DNA of 64,000 bases, from assembly GCF_902498805.1 (NCBI RefSeq), contig NZ_LR701581.1:124001-188000 (forward strand). The letters are read 5' to 3'. Position numbers and translations under genes: made by a program. The notes beneath the pieces are model-generated. The model made no database searches, was not told the DNA's origin, and saw only the letters and a list, made by a program, of their open reading frames with translations. The stretch is from Imperialibacter sp. EC-SDR9. GTDB lineage: Bacteria > Bacteroidota > Bacteroidia > Cytophagales > Cyclobacteriaceae. Positions 45,160 to 54,342 of this stretch are shown here, piece by piece (the first letter of the stretch is position 1; every line of letters starts with the position of its first letter).

Positions 45160-45461
45160 ATTCAGTATTTCGTTTTCAATGTTTTCGGATGAGTCACAAT
45201 AAGTGAGGGTATTGCTGCGGCCGACGTTTCCATCGCAACCTGACAAGAGATTGCAAGATAATGGTGGGTTTGAAAAAAATACAGACCAATACTGTAATTC
45301 ATTGGCATGAAAGTAAACAAATAGAGTAGTCTTTGTCGTTAAGGTGGGAAAAGAGTATAAACATTGGTGAATTAAAAAGTATTAACTAAAAGATTCGTTG
45401 TGGATTTCCCAATCGTTCGAGGTATTATTGTATATTAAAATTTCTTAAAACCCTTTTGTTC
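45160..45461. other. 302-bp divergent intergenic region
   Basis: AT-rich stretch between the M28 peptidase and the ABC ATPase. I searched both strands by eye for TAnnTTTG boxes, hairpins, small lipoproteins and RNAs and found none that I would support. Promoters for both genes must lie here. Confidence 0.6.
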
Positions 45462-46178
45462 ATGAGTGCAGTCATTCAAACCAGAGACGTTTCCAAAAAA
45501 TATGTGATGGGTAGCGAAACTATTCATGCACTCAAGTCGATCACAATAGATATCAATAGGGGCGAGTATGTGGCCTTCATGGGGCCTTCAGGTTCTGGAA
45601 AATCTACCCTGATGAACATAGTGGGATGTCTTGATACGCCATCTGGCGGCCAGTACATCCTCAATAACCATGACGTTAGCGATCTTACCGAAAATGAGCT
45701 GGCGGAAATCAGGAACAAGGAGATCGGGTTCGTTTTCCAGACTTTCAACCTGCTGCCAAGGCAGTCGTCTCTTGAGAACGTTGCACTTCCGCTTATTTAT
45801 GCTGGGATGAACCGGGAAGACAGGGAAGAGCAAGCCATGGCAGCCCTCGCTGGTGTTGGACTTGCTGAAAGGGCTCGTCATAAGCCCAATGAGTTATCGG
45901 GTGGACAGCGCCAGAGAGTCGCCATTGCGAGAGCGCTCGTTAATAATCCTTCGATTATCCTGGCGGATGAGCCGACTGGTAACCTCGACACGAAGACCTC
46001 TTACAGCATCATGGAGCTTTTTCAGGAGCTGCACGACAAAGGCAACACCATCATTATGGTGACACACGAAGAAGATATTGCAACGTATGCGCACCGGGTC
46101 ATCAGGCTAAGGGACGGTTTGATTGAATCTGATACCCAAAACGAGAACATCAGCCGCCATGTATCAGAGCCGGTCTGA
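45462..46178 (+). CDS. ABC transporter ATP-binding protein (MacB/LolD type)
   Basis: A 238-residue ATPase of the MacB/LolD/FtsE-like branch, which powers lipoprotein release, export or mechanotransmission through FtsX-like permeases. Walker [10 protein letters not shown] (residues 39-47), Q-loop FQTFNLLP, signature [15 protein letters not shown], Walker [12 protein letters not shown] and switch His in MVTHE are intact. I prefer ATG 45462 over TTG 45456. No FtsX-type permease is adjacent; the PduO gene begins six bases after its stop, so the permease must be elsewhere. Confidence 0.93.
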   Translation: MSAVIQTRDVSKKYVMGSETIHALKSITIDINRGEYVAFMGPSGSGKSTLMNIVGCLDTPSGGQYILNNHDVSDLTENELAEIRNKEIGFVFQTFNLLPRQSSLENVALPLIYAGMNREDREEQAMAALAGVGLAERARHKPNELSGGQRQRVAIARALVNNPSIILADEPTGNLDTKTSYSIMELFQELHDKGNTIIMVTHEEDIATYAHRVIRLRDGLIESDTQNENISRHVSEPV

Positions 46179-46184
46179 TATCGA

Positions 46185-46739
46185 ATGAAAATTTACACTA
46201 AAACAGGCGACAAGGGAACCACCTCTCTTCTTGGTGGCACCAGGGTATCGAAGGCACATCTTCGCATAGAAACCTATGGCACTGTCGACGAACTCAATTC
46301 CTATATCGGATTACTGAGGGATCAAGAGGTAAACAAAGCCAGAATACCATTTTTTATAGAAATACAGGAGCAGCTTTTTACCATTGGCTCTCACTTGGCT
46401 ATGGAGCCTGGAAGCACCAAATTCCCCATTCCGCAGGTTGATGAAACATTGACAAGCAGGCTGGAGGCCGCCATGGATGAAATGGATGCCTTGCTGCCTC
46501 CGATGAAAAACTTCATTCTGCCAGGCGGCCATCCTTCGGTTTCGCATGGTCACATCGCTCGCTGTGTTTGCCGCAGGGCTGAACGATTGGTTATTGGATT
46601 GCAAGAACAAGAGGCCGTGGAAGAAAGTATTGTCCAGTTTCTTAACCGCCTGTCTGACTATCTTTTTGTGCTATGCCGCATGATGGCGCAGGAGCTAGGC
46701 GTGGAGGAAACTCCGTGGAAGCCCAGAAGTCCAAAATAG
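46185..46739 (+). CDS. ATP:cob(I)alamin adenosyltransferase (PduO type)
   Basis: A 184-residue enzyme that forms adenosylcobalamin from ATP and cob(I)alamin. KIYTKTGDKGTTSLLGG at the start is the ATP-binding signature; the ILPGGHPSVSHGHIARCVCRRAER helix with the active-site Arg residues and DYLFVLCRMMAQE near the end complete the five-helix family pattern. The length is normal. It lies six bases after the ABC ATPase, which is not known to belong to B12 uptake. No B12-dependent enzyme is in the window. Confidence 0.95.
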   Translation: MKIYTKTGDKGTTSLLGGTRVSKAHLRIETYGTVDELNSYIGLLRDQEVNKARIPFFIEIQEQLFTIGSHLAMEPGSTKFPIPQVDETLTSRLEAAMDEMDALLPPMKNFILPGGHPSVSHGHIARCVCRRAERLVIGLQEQEAVEESIVQFLNRLSDYLFVLCRMMAQELGVEETPWKPRSPK

Positions 46740-46770
46740 GCTTTGTTTTGCACCCCTCCTGAAGGAAAAA

Positions 46771-46788
46771 GTTTGTACCGGGACAAAC
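46771..46788. promoter_or_regulatory. Near-palindrome, candidate operator of sugar operon
   Basis: GTTTGTACCGGGACAAAC is an 18-base dyad with one mismatched symmetric pair next to its CCGG centre. It lies 54 bases before the PmoA-like start. Dimeric repressors or CRP-like proteins bind sites of this size. Confidence 0.4.
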
Positions 46789-46795
46789 CTGGTGA

Positions 46796-46839
46796 AAAAT
46801 TTAGTATCTTCATCGGTCTCAACCCCGATACTAAATTTT
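46796..46839. promoter_or_regulatory. 13-bp perfect inverted repeat abutting a start codon
   Basis: AAAATTTAGTATC at 46796-46808 and GATACTAAATTTT at 46827-46839 are perfect inverted copies with an 18-base spacer. The right arm ends two bases before ATG 46842. It could be an operator for a dimeric regulator or an mRNA stem that hides the translation start. There is no T-run after it, so it is not an intrinsic terminator. Confidence 0.6.
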
Positions 46840-46841
46840 AG

Positions 46842-47810
46842 ATGACGCTAAAGAAGACCCTTCTGTTGCATACTGCTTTATTTAGCCTTTTTGTATCCAC
46901 TCAGGCACAGAAAGTAAGCATAAAAGAGACGACCACAGGTATTGATTTTCTGTTAGGCGGAAAGGAGGTGCTTACTTACCAAACTTCCATGCTCACCGTG
47001 CCGGAAGGAGTGAAGAAGGAGTTTCGCAAATCTGGCTTTATCCATCCGCTCAAGTCACCTTCTGGCGAGGTACTTACCCGTATTCAACCACCCGACCATT
47101 ACCATCACCTGGGCATTTGGGGCCCATGGACGAAGACCAAGGTAGAAGGCAGGGAAGTGGACTTTTGGAATTTGGGAGATGGAAAAGGCAGGGTCGATTT
47201 TGACCATATAATCTCACAGACATCTAAAGGGAATATTGCTGAAGTAGTCGTTCGACAGCACCATACTGACCTGCTGGCACCGAATGGCCCACAGGTGGCT
47301 ATTGAGGAGGACTTAGGCATCCGGGTGCAAAGCGCAGATAAAGGAAGGTACCTGGTCGACTACACAACGACCATTTCCACACCACTGTCAACGCCTATTA
47401 TGTTGGAGGCCTACCGCTATGGCGGAGGTATCGGCTATCGTGCCACAGCGGCCTGGAATCAGGGTAACAGTACGATTCTTACGTCAGAAGGGTACAATAG
47501 AACCAACGCCGATGGAACAGGGGGGAAGTGGGTAATGGTACATGGCGTTTCTGGAGCAAAGGAAGGAAAAAGCGGTATACTATTTCTTAGCTACCCGGAA
47601 AACAGGGCTCACCCTGAACCAATGCGGGTGTGGCCAGTGGATGCTAACGGAGGGAAAGAAAATGTCTATATAGAATTTTGCCCCATCAGGTATGAGCCCT
47701 GGGAAATTGAGCCTGGAAAGAAATACACTTTGAAATATAGAATGGTGGTGTTTGACGGAACGCTTACAGCCGAAGAAGCGGAAGCTTACTGGAAAGCATT
47801 CACCAAATAA
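46842..47810 (+). CDS. PmoA-like (DUF6807) family exported protein
   Basis: A 322-residue protein with a signal peptide (MTLKKTLLLHTALFSLFVSTQAQ). The body is beta-rich, with HPLKSPSGEVLTRIQPPDHYHHLGIWGPW near residues 65-95 as the most conserved block and PVDANGGKENVYIEFCPI toward the end. These match the PmoA-like/DUF6807 family, which in Bacteroidota is encoded in sugar-utilisation clusters beside Gfo/Idh/MocA oxidoreductases, as here. The molecular activity is not known. It is the first gene behind two dyad-symmetric elements. Confidence 0.8.
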   Translation: MTLKKTLLLHTALFSLFVSTQAQKVSIKETTTGIDFLLGGKEVLTYQTSMLTVPEGVKKEFRKSGFIHPLKSPSGEVLTRIQPPDHYHHLGIWGPWTKTKVEGREVDFWNLGDGKGRVDFDHIISQTSKGNIAEVVVRQHHTDLLAPNGPQVAIEEDLGIRVQSADKGRYLVDYTTTISTPLSTPIMLEAYRYGGGIGYRATAAWNQGNSTILTSEGYNRTNADGTGGKWVMVHGVSGAKEGKSGILFLSYPENRAHPEPMRVWPVDANGGKENVYIEFCPIRYEPWEIEPGKKYTLKYRMVVFDGTLTAEEAEAYWKAFTK

Positions 47811-47846
47811 TAATTAACTACTTACCCTTAGACTACTTATATACCT

Positions 47847-49223
47847 ATGAAAAGAAGAGAATTTGTCCGAAACACAGCCATTGCTACCAGTGTGCTGGGT
47901 TTCCCCACCATAGTGCCCTCTTCCGTTTTTGGAAAAGATGCGCCGAGCAACAAAATCAATATTGGCCAGATTGGGTGTGGCCGCATTGCCCGAGGACACG
48001 ACATGCCTGGTACCTGGCAGCACGATGTGGCCCGTTTCGTAGCGGTCTCCGATCTGGACAGCAAGCGCATGAAGGAAGGGAAGGAGCACGTTGAAAAGTT
48101 CTACACCGAAAAAATGGGCAAGCCTTACGTCGATGTGAAGCAGTACGGCGACTACAAGGAGATGCTTCTCAACAAAGACATTGATGCAGTCATCATCAGC
48201 ACGCCCGACCACTGGCATTCGCAGCCCGCCATGGAAGCCGTATTGGCTGGCAAGCATGTTTATCTCCAAAAGCCGACTTCGCTCACAGTCCACGAGGGGC
48301 GTCAGCTGGCTGACCTGGTGAAGAAATCGAACGTCACTTTTCAGATGGGTACCCAGCAGCGCTCCATGAAACAGTTCAAGGTGGCGGCCGAGCTAGTGCG
48401 CAATGGTAGGATTGGCAAAATACATACGGTAAGAATAGGTCTTCCAGGCGACCCCGCTGGCCCCGAGGCCCCCGCAATGCCTGTACCAAAGCAACTGAAC
48501 TACGATGCATGGCTTGGCTCTACACCAGAGGTTCCTTACACCGAAATCGGTGTGCATCCGGTAGAAGGCTACGACCGGCCGGGCTGGTTGCGTTGTGAAC
48601 AGTACGGTGCAGGCATGATCACTGGCTGGGGGCAGCATCACTACGATTCGGCTGCCTGGGGTATGGATACAGAATACATAGGACCAAGGTTCATTGAGGC
48701 CGTGGCCGAGTTTCCAAGATCTGGGCTTTGGAATGTGCATGGCGACTTCATGGTGAAGCAGGAGTACGACAATGGCATCAACGTATTTACATCAGGTGGC
48801 TACCCGAATGGCATCCGCTACGAGGGAACGGATGGCTGGATTTGGGTGTCGAGGGGTGACTATGTGGCTTCTGCTTCGGATCCGGTTGCTGCTGAGAATA
48901 GCGCTAAGGCATTAGATGCTTCTGACCCTAAGATTCTGCAATCCGTGATTGAACCGGGTGAGATTCATTTGTATGAAAGCGAGGAGCATCATGGCAACTG
49001 GTTGGAATGCATCAAGTCTGGCAAGGAGCCCATATCTCCCGTAGAAATGGGGCATAAGGCCTGTTCCGTGTGTCTGACAAGTCACATAGCCATGAAAATT
49101 GGCAGAAGGCTGGAGTGGGATTCCAAAACAGAGCGCTTTGTCAACGACGACGAGGCCAATACTTACTTAAGCAGGCCGCAAAGAGCGCCCTACGGAACCG
49201 ATAATGTTAAAATGAAAGGATAA
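47847..49223 (+). CDS. Gfo/Idh/MocA family oxidoreductase with Tat-like signal
   Basis: A 458-residue NAD(P)-dependent sugar oxidoreductase. The N-terminus MKRREFVRNTAIATSVLGFP has a Tat-type leader (a RREF motif before a hydrophobic stretch), so it is probably exported folded with its cofactor. A Rossmann motif INIGQIGCGRIARGH follows, and the Gfo core has ADAVIISTPDHWHSQPAMEAVLAGKHVYLQKPTS split by variable loops with the EKP-type catalytic Lys position (QKPT). The C-terminal domain contains GWGQHHYDSAAWGMD. Its sugar substrate is unknown. It starts 36 bases after the PmoA-like gene. Confidence 0.9.
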   Translation: MKRREFVRNTAIATSVLGFPTIVPSSVFGKDAPSNKINIGQIGCGRIARGHDMPGTWQHDVARFVAVSDLDSKRMKEGKEHVEKFYTEKMGKPYVDVKQYGDYKEMLLNKDIDAVIISTPDHWHSQPAMEAVLAGKHVYLQKPTSLTVHEGRQLADLVKKSNVTFQMGTQQRSMKQFKVAAELVRNGRIGKIHTVRIGLPGDPAGPEAPAMPVPKQLNYDAWLGSTPEVPYTEIGVHPVEGYDRPGWLRCEQYGAGMITGWGQHHYDSAAWGMDTEYIGPRFIEAVAEFPRSGLWNVHGDFMVKQEYDNGINVFTSGGYPNGIRYEGTDGWIWVSRGDYVASASDPVAAENSAKALDASDPKILQSVIEPGEIHLYESEEHHGNWLECIKSGKEPISPVEMGHKACSVCLTSHIAMKIGRRLEWDSKTERFVNDDEANTYLSRPQRAPYGTDNVKMKG

Positions 49224-49230
49224 AGTATAA

Positions 49231-50613
49231 ATGAAACTCAATCAACTATTTTTAGGGGCTCTCGCAGCCCTTTTTCTTGCAGGGTGCCAATCAGGAACGA
49301 TGAAAGAGAGCACGGAAGAATCTACCGACAACGGTAAAATCAGGATCATGACGCTGGAGCCGGGGCATTTTCATGCCGGTCTTATCCACAAGTCAATGTA
49401 TCCGGTGGTGGACTCCACCATTTATGTGTTTGCACCGAACGGCCCAGAGCTGACGGATTATCTTGCCCGCATCAACGGATACAATACCCGGGCGGAAAAC
49501 CCGACTGGCTGGCAGTTGGAGGTGACCAAAGGTCCTGATTTCTTGCAAAAAATGGTCGATCAGAAGCAGGGCAACGTGATGATGGTGGCCGGGAAGAACG
49601 ACCACAAAGTGGACTATGTACTGAAAGCCATTGAAAACGATATCAACGTATATGCCGACAAGCCGCTGGTAGTGGACAAGGCTGGTTATGCCAAGTTACT
49701 CAAAGCTTTTCAGGTGGCGGAAGAAAAAGACCTGCTGCTGTATGATATCATGACCGAGAGATTTGAGATCACCACTATTTTGCAGCGTCAGCTGTCCATG
49801 CTGCCTGATGTATTTGGGGAACTGGAAGACGGCACACCTGATAATCCGGCGATCACCAAAGAGAGTGTGCACCACTTTTTCAAATATGTATCTGGCAAGC
49901 CTTTAGTGCGGCCCGACTGGTTTTTTGATGTGAGAGTAGAAGGAACTGGCATTGTGGACGTAACCACTCACCTGGTAGACCTGGTGCAGTGGGAAACCTT
50001 CCCTGAGCAAAGGCTCGACACCACCGATGTCAATATGATGTCAGCGAAGCTTTGGCCTACTGTGCTAACCCTCGACGACTTTAAAGGCGTGACGGGCGCT
50101 AACGAGTTTCCTGCCTTTTTGAATGAATACATCAAAGATGGCAAGTTAGAAGTGATGAGTAATGGTGAGATGAACTACACCCTTCGTGGCAAACATGCTA
50201 AAGTAAGCGTGATTTGGAACTACCAGGCACCAGAGGGAGCAGCCGATACACACTACAGCATGATGCGGGGCACCAAAGCCAACCTGATGATCCGTCAGGG
50301 AGCGGAAGAAAACTACCGGGCCACGCTGTACGTGAAACTGCTAGATGGGCAGGAAGAGGCACTGGCCAAGGCGATCAACGAAACGCTGCAGGCGAAGTAT
50401 CCCGGGATTGGGCTGACCAAGCAGGAGGGAGGCGAGTACATTGTAGACATTCCTGATTCTTACCACAATGGCCATGAAGCACACTTTGGTCAGGTAACCG
50501 AGAAGTTCTTGGAGTACTACCAGGCCGGATCCATGCCGGAGTGGGAAAAGGCATTCATGAAGGTGAAGTACTTCACGAATATCAAAGCTCTGGAAATGGC
50601 CACGACTAAGTGA
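49231..50613 (+). CDS. Lipoprotein oxidoreductase-like protein (Gfo/Idh/MocA-related)
   Basis: A 460-residue protein with an SPII signal and lipobox FLAGC (Cys19), so it should be lipid-anchored. An N-terminal Rossmann-like region reads KIRIMTLEPGHFHAGLIHKSMYPVVD, and YADKPLVVDKAGYAKL at about residues 140-155 resembles the Gfo/Idh catalytic Lys motif (DKPL). The C-terminal half has a putative oxidoreductase C-terminal fold with GIVDVTTHLVDLVQWE. It lies seven bases after the preceding oxidoreductase, so both probably act on the same periplasmic sugar. A terminator follows. Confidence 0.8.
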   Translation: MKLNQLFLGALAALFLAGCQSGTMKESTEESTDNGKIRIMTLEPGHFHAGLIHKSMYPVVDSTIYVFAPNGPELTDYLARINGYNTRAENPTGWQLEVTKGPDFLQKMVDQKQGNVMMVAGKNDHKVDYVLKAIENDINVYADKPLVVDKAGYAKLLKAFQVAEEKDLLLYDIMTERFEITTILQRQLSMLPDVFGELEDGTPDNPAITKESVHHFFKYVSGKPLVRPDWFFDVRVEGTGIVDVTTHLVDLVQWETFPEQRLDTTDVNMMSAKLWPTVLTLDDFKGVTGANEFPAFLNEYIKDGKLEVMSNGEMNYTLRGKHAKVSVIWNYQAPEGAADTHYSMMRGTKANLMIRQGAEENYRATLYVKLLDGQEEALAKAINETLQAKYPGIGLTKQEGGEYIVDIPDSYHNGHEAHFGQVTEKFLEYYQAGSMPEWEKAFMKVKYFTNIKALEMATTK

Positions 50614-50637
50614 TGTTGTAGCATTTTTGAATTACGG

Positions 50638-50690
50638 GCCCGGCTGTGGCGCCCACAGCGATAGCTGGTGGTACTACAGCCGGGCTTTTT
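50638..50690 (+). terminator. Rho-independent terminator after the oxidoreductase pair
   Basis: GCCCGGCTGT at 50638-50647 pairs perfectly with ACAGCCGGGC at 50676-50685, followed by TTTTT. The 28-base loop can fold further. Confidence 0.85.
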
Positions 50691-50785
50691 GAAATTGAGG
50701 TGTATCATTTTGGCAATTAACCCTTTGGCCGCTAATGTCACGGGTAAACGCATTGATCTATCATCATTTATTCCTTCCAACCTGC

Positions 50786-52927
50786 ATGATCCTTAAAAAC
50801 TTCTTTCTACTTGCCACGATTTCAGTTATTTGCTTCGCCTGTGAGGAGCCTGAGAAGCAAGACTGGCAGCAGCAAGCCAACGGCGTCTGGAAATACTCCA
50901 TCGGTGAAAAAAACAAGATCAATCTGCTGAGTGCGGCCGGGGCGGTTCCCAACATTACCAGACTGAATGTCGGCGCAGCCACAGTTTTTCCATTCGACAA
51001 AGAACGAATCCGCATCACAAAATCCGATCACAAAATAGTGATCCAACTGCCGCTCGACGACGATGAACAGATTTATGGACTGGGCCTACAGTTCAAAAGC
51101 GTCAATCGGCGGGGAAAAATCTATCATTTGCAGGTCGACCACTACGGCGGCAAAGACAATGGCAGGACCCATGCACCAGTACCTTTTTATGTGTCGAGCA
51201 AAGGCTATGGTGTGCTGATCAACTCTGCCAGCTACATGACTGTGTACGTGGGTAGCAACGTGAGGCTCGACAGCGAAAATAAGCCTTATGTCTACGACCG
51301 AAACACCGAAAAGAATTGGGAGGCCCAACCCCAATCGGATGTGGTGGAAATCGTTATTCCCGACGAAAGTGCGGAGGTGATCGTTTTCAATGGAGAGACA
51401 CCCGTCAATACTATAAGGAAATACAACCTCTATCAGGGTGGGGGAGTCCTGCCGCCCAAGTGGGGCCTGGGCTTTACCTACCGCAGCCATACACAGCATA
51501 CGTCGGAGGAGGTGTTGGCCGAAGTGCAGGAGTTCGAAGAGAACGAGTTTCCGCTAGACTTTATTGGGCTGGAGCCTGGCTGGATGAACATGTCGTATCC
51601 CTGCTCTTATGAATGGGACGAAGGCAGATTTCCTGAACCGGAAAAGTTTGTGCAGGCACTGCTGAGCCAGGGCGTGAGAACAAACCTGTGGATGAACCCC
51701 TATATAGCACCCAAAGCGAAGTTGTACCAGCCTATGCTGCCCTATGCAGGCACGCATTTGGTTTGGAATGGCATCGTGCCAGATTATACCATGGAGGCTG
51801 CCAGAAAGGTGTTTTTGGAGTCCTACAATGCGCATCAGCTTGATATTGGCGTCTCGGGGCTCAAAATAGACGAAGTGGATGGCTACGATAACTGGCTCTG
51901 GCCCGATGCTGCCACTTTTCCTTCGGGCACCAGCGCAGAGCAAATGCGGCAGGTGTATGGACTGCTCATGCAGGAGATGATTGCCGACCTGTACCACAAA
52001 AATAACCAAAGGACTTACGGACTGGTAAGGGCCTCCAATGCAGGAGCCGCCAGCCTTCCCTTTGTGCTGTACAACGACTACTACGACCACCGGGATTTCA
52101 TCACGGCTCTTATCAACTCTGGGTTTTCTGGGGTGCTCTGGACGCCCGAAGTAAGGCAGTCCGACACAGGTGAAGAATGGCTGCGCAGGATGCAGTCGGT
52201 GTGTTTTTCGCCCATGGCGATGGTAAATGCGTGGTCGAGCGGTACCAAGCCGTGGTCGTACCCCGAGGTGTATGAAGAAGTGCAGCAAGTGGCCATGCTC
52301 AGGATGCAACTGCTGCCCTACATCTACTCCACATTTGCCGACTATTATTTCAATGGCACGCCACCGGTTCGACCCATGCAACTAGTGGAAGGCTTTGGAG
52401 CAAAGGAAGAGGTGAAAGCCGGGCAGTTGGATGACACCGCCAACCCCTACAACCTGGCTATCAGGAAAGACATCAAAGACCAGTTTATGTTTGGTGATAA
52501 CCTGCTGGTGGCTCCAGTGTTTACAGGTGAAACTTCCCGAACGGTTATTCTGCCACAAGGCAAATGGTACAACTTTTACACAGGCGACTATGCAGGCGAA
52601 AATGAAGTGATTGAGATCAGAACAGCGCTGGCCACCATCCCGCTTTTTGTGAAAGATGGCGGCATCATTCCCATGATCCAGTCCCGGCTCCATGCGCCCA
52701 AGCCGGGTGAGCAGCTAGCATTGCAAGTGAGGTATTACGGCAAAGCGCCGGGTGCCTTCCTGCTGTACGACGATGACGGCGAGACCTTCAATTATGAAAA
52801 GGGTGATTATTCGTTGACCGAGCTGAAAGCTGACCCGGAAAAGGGCCAAATGGGGAGTGAGAAACGGATAGAAGGTAATGTCTTTGGTTATGGGAGTATA
52901 AATTGGCAGCTAATGACTGTGAGGTGA
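50786..52927 (+). CDS. Glycoside hydrolase family 31 lipoprotein
   Basis: A 713-residue GH31 enzyme (alpha-glucosidase, xylosidase or related exo-glycosidase). ATG 50786 gives an SPII signal with lipobox ICFAC; an upstream in-frame Met adds 17 residues without signal features. An N-terminal beta-sandwich leads to the TIM barrel, where GVSGLKIDEVDGY contains the likely nucleophile Asp362 and SGVLWTPEVRQSD the region of the acid/base. The downstream DGGIIPMI and LYDDDGETFNYEKG blocks are normal. The barrel motifs differ from classical WxDMNE and WSGDN patterns, so the substrate is uncertain. It is separated from the oxidoreductases by a terminator but probably serves the same pathway. Confidence 0.88.
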   Translation: MILKNFFLLATISVICFACEEPEKQDWQQQANGVWKYSIGEKNKINLLSAAGAVPNITRLNVGAATVFPFDKERIRITKSDHKIVIQLPLDDDEQIYGLGLQFKSVNRRGKIYHLQVDHYGGKDNGRTHAPVPFYVSSKGYGVLINSASYMTVYVGSNVRLDSENKPYVYDRNTEKNWEAQPQSDVVEIVIPDESAEVIVFNGETPVNTIRKYNLYQGGGVLPPKWGLGFTYRSHTQHTSEEVLAEVQEFEENEFPLDFIGLEPGWMNMSYPCSYEWDEGRFPEPEKFVQALLSQGVRTNLWMNPYIAPKAKLYQPMLPYAGTHLVWNGIVPDYTMEAARKVFLESYNAHQLDIGVSGLKIDEVDGYDNWLWPDAATFPSGTSAEQMRQVYGLLMQEMIADLYHKNNQRTYGLVRASNAGAASLPFVLYNDYYDHRDFITALINSGFSGVLWTPEVRQSDTGEEWLRRMQSVCFSPMAMVNAWSSGTKPWSYPEVYEEVQQVAMLRMQLLPYIYSTFADYYFNGTPPVRPMQLVEGFGAKEEVKAGQLDDTANPYNLAIRKDIKDQFMFGDNLLVAPVFTGETSRTVILPQGKWYNFYTGDYAGENEVIEIRTALATIPLFVKDGGIIPMIQSRLHAPKPGEQLALQVRYYGKAPGAFLLYDDDGETFNYEKGDYSLTELKADPEKGQMGSEKRIEGNVFGYGSINWQLMTVR

Positions 52928-53164
52928 TTTCAAATCGTGCTTTGTCAGACGCAGTGTGGTTGTGGGTTTAACCACAAGAACCACAGTACATGCGAACGCT
53001 TGTGTCAGTGAAGTACGCTGATGGCCCCATTGAATAAGAAACTGGCACGCTTAATTGCACCCTGCCCCAAATTTTTTGAAAAAACCAAAGATTCTTCCTG
53101 CCCGTTATACCATCGTTTAGAGATTAAATTTCTAATTTTACTTTTTCAATAATAGGTTGAGGCC

Positions 53165-54229
53165 ATGATAGATACCCTTCAATTTCCGATCACCCAGGTG
53201 GCGAAGTCCAGAATCAAAGAACTGGACATGGATAATGTTCAATTTGGTAAGAGCTACTCTGACCACATGTTTATGGCAGAGTATGTCGATGGACAGTGGA
53301 CAGATCTGAGAATTGTACCTTATGGAAACCTCTCCATGAGCCCAGCCAACACCACGCTACACTACGGCCAGTCAATTTTTGAAGGCATGAAGGCGTACAA
53401 GGCAGACAATGGTGATGTGTTGATTTTCCGTCCTGACAAAAATGCGGCCCGACTGAACAAGAGTGCCGTAAGAATGTGCATTCCTGAGATTCCTGAGGAG
53501 ATGTTCATGAGTGCCCTTACTGAGCTGCTGAAGCTCGACAGAGACTGGGTGCCCAACAAGCCGGGTACCTCGCTGTACATCCGCCCGTTTGTATTCGGCA
53601 ACGATCCATTCGTAGGTATCAGGTCATCATTGACTTACCAATTCATCATTTTTACGAGCCCTGCGGGTGCTTACTACTCCAGGCCGGTGAAGGTGAAAGT
53701 GGAAACGAAATATACAAGGGCTGCTCCCGGGGGTACCGGCAGCGCCAAAACAGCTGGTAACTATGCCGCTGCGTTGTACCCAATGGTGCAGGGCCAGAAA
53801 GCAGGTTACGACCAGTTGCTATGGACTAACGCAGGTACGCACGAATACTTTGAGGAGTCTGGTACCATGAACGTGTTCTTCCTGATCGACGGCGTGCTTT
53901 GCACAGCTCCAGCCGGAGAAACCATCCTTGATGGGGTGACCAGAGACAGCGTGATCACCCTGGCCAAAGAGTGGGGCTATCCTGTGGAGGAGCGCAAAGT
54001 ATATGTGAAAGAGTTGAAACAGGCACTGCTGGACGGTAAGGTGAACGAAGCGTTTGGTGTGGGCACAGCGGCAACTATTGCCAAAATCAGTCACATTGGT
54101 TTTGAAGACGGCGACCTGGAACTGCCGGGAGAGGAGTCAAGAACGCTGTCGAACAGGCTTTTGAAAACGCTTGACGATATTAAGTACGGCAGAATAGAAG
54201 ACACACACGGCTGGATTTACAGAATCTGA
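53165..54229 (+). CDS. ilvE: Branched-chain amino acid aminotransferase
   Basis: PLP-dependent transaminase (fold type IV) that interconverts Leu, Ile and Val with their 2-oxoacids. The 354-residue protein has LHYGQSIFEGMKAYK, the PLP-lysine region GGTGSAKTAGNYAAALYP with Lys in the SAKTAGNY motif, and EESGTMNVFFLI with the phosphate-binding ESGTMN motif. The length fits the BCAT of about 350 residues. It may feed the fused E1 at 13530 in branched-chain catabolism. A 237-bp gap without an obvious consensus promoter precedes it. Confidence 0.95.
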   Translation: MIDTLQFPITQVAKSRIKELDMDNVQFGKSYSDHMFMAEYVDGQWTDLRIVPYGNLSMSPANTTLHYGQSIFEGMKAYKADNGDVLIFRPDKNAARLNKSAVRMCIPEIPEEMFMSALTELLKLDRDWVPNKPGTSLYIRPFVFGNDPFVGIRSSLTYQFIIFTSPAGAYYSRPVKVKVETKYTRAAPGGTGSAKTAGNYAAALYPMVQGQKAGYDQLLWTNAGTHEYFEESGTMNVFFLIDGVLCTAPAGETILDGVTRDSVITLAKEWGYPVEERKVYVKELKQALLDGKVNEAFGVGTAATIAKISHIGFEDGDLELPGEESRTLSNRLLKTLDDIKYGRIEDTHGWIYRI

Positions 54230-54246
54230 CCATAGTAACATATCAC

Positions 54247-54287
54247 AAAATCCATCTGCTTTTTCGAAGGGGGTGGATTTTTTATTT
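54247..54287 (+). terminator. Rho-independent terminator of ilvE
   Basis: AAATCCATC (54248-54256) pairs with GGTGGATTT (54272-54280) with one G-T pair, followed by TTTATTT. It lies about 20 bases after the ilvE stop. Confidence 0.75.
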
Positions 54288-54342
54288 GCCAGTGTCTTAA
54301 GAAAACAGGCGAACTTACTAACAGTGGAAAACAAATAACACC

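Noticed and set aside
51554..52381. Minus-strand 275-codon frame
   Set aside because: Antisense shadow of GH31; low-complexity Val/His-rich sequence without protein family features.
52955..52985. Hairpin with TGTGGTT / AACCACA arms after GH31
   Set aside because: Imperfect stem with a bulge and no T-run; not enough for a terminator call.
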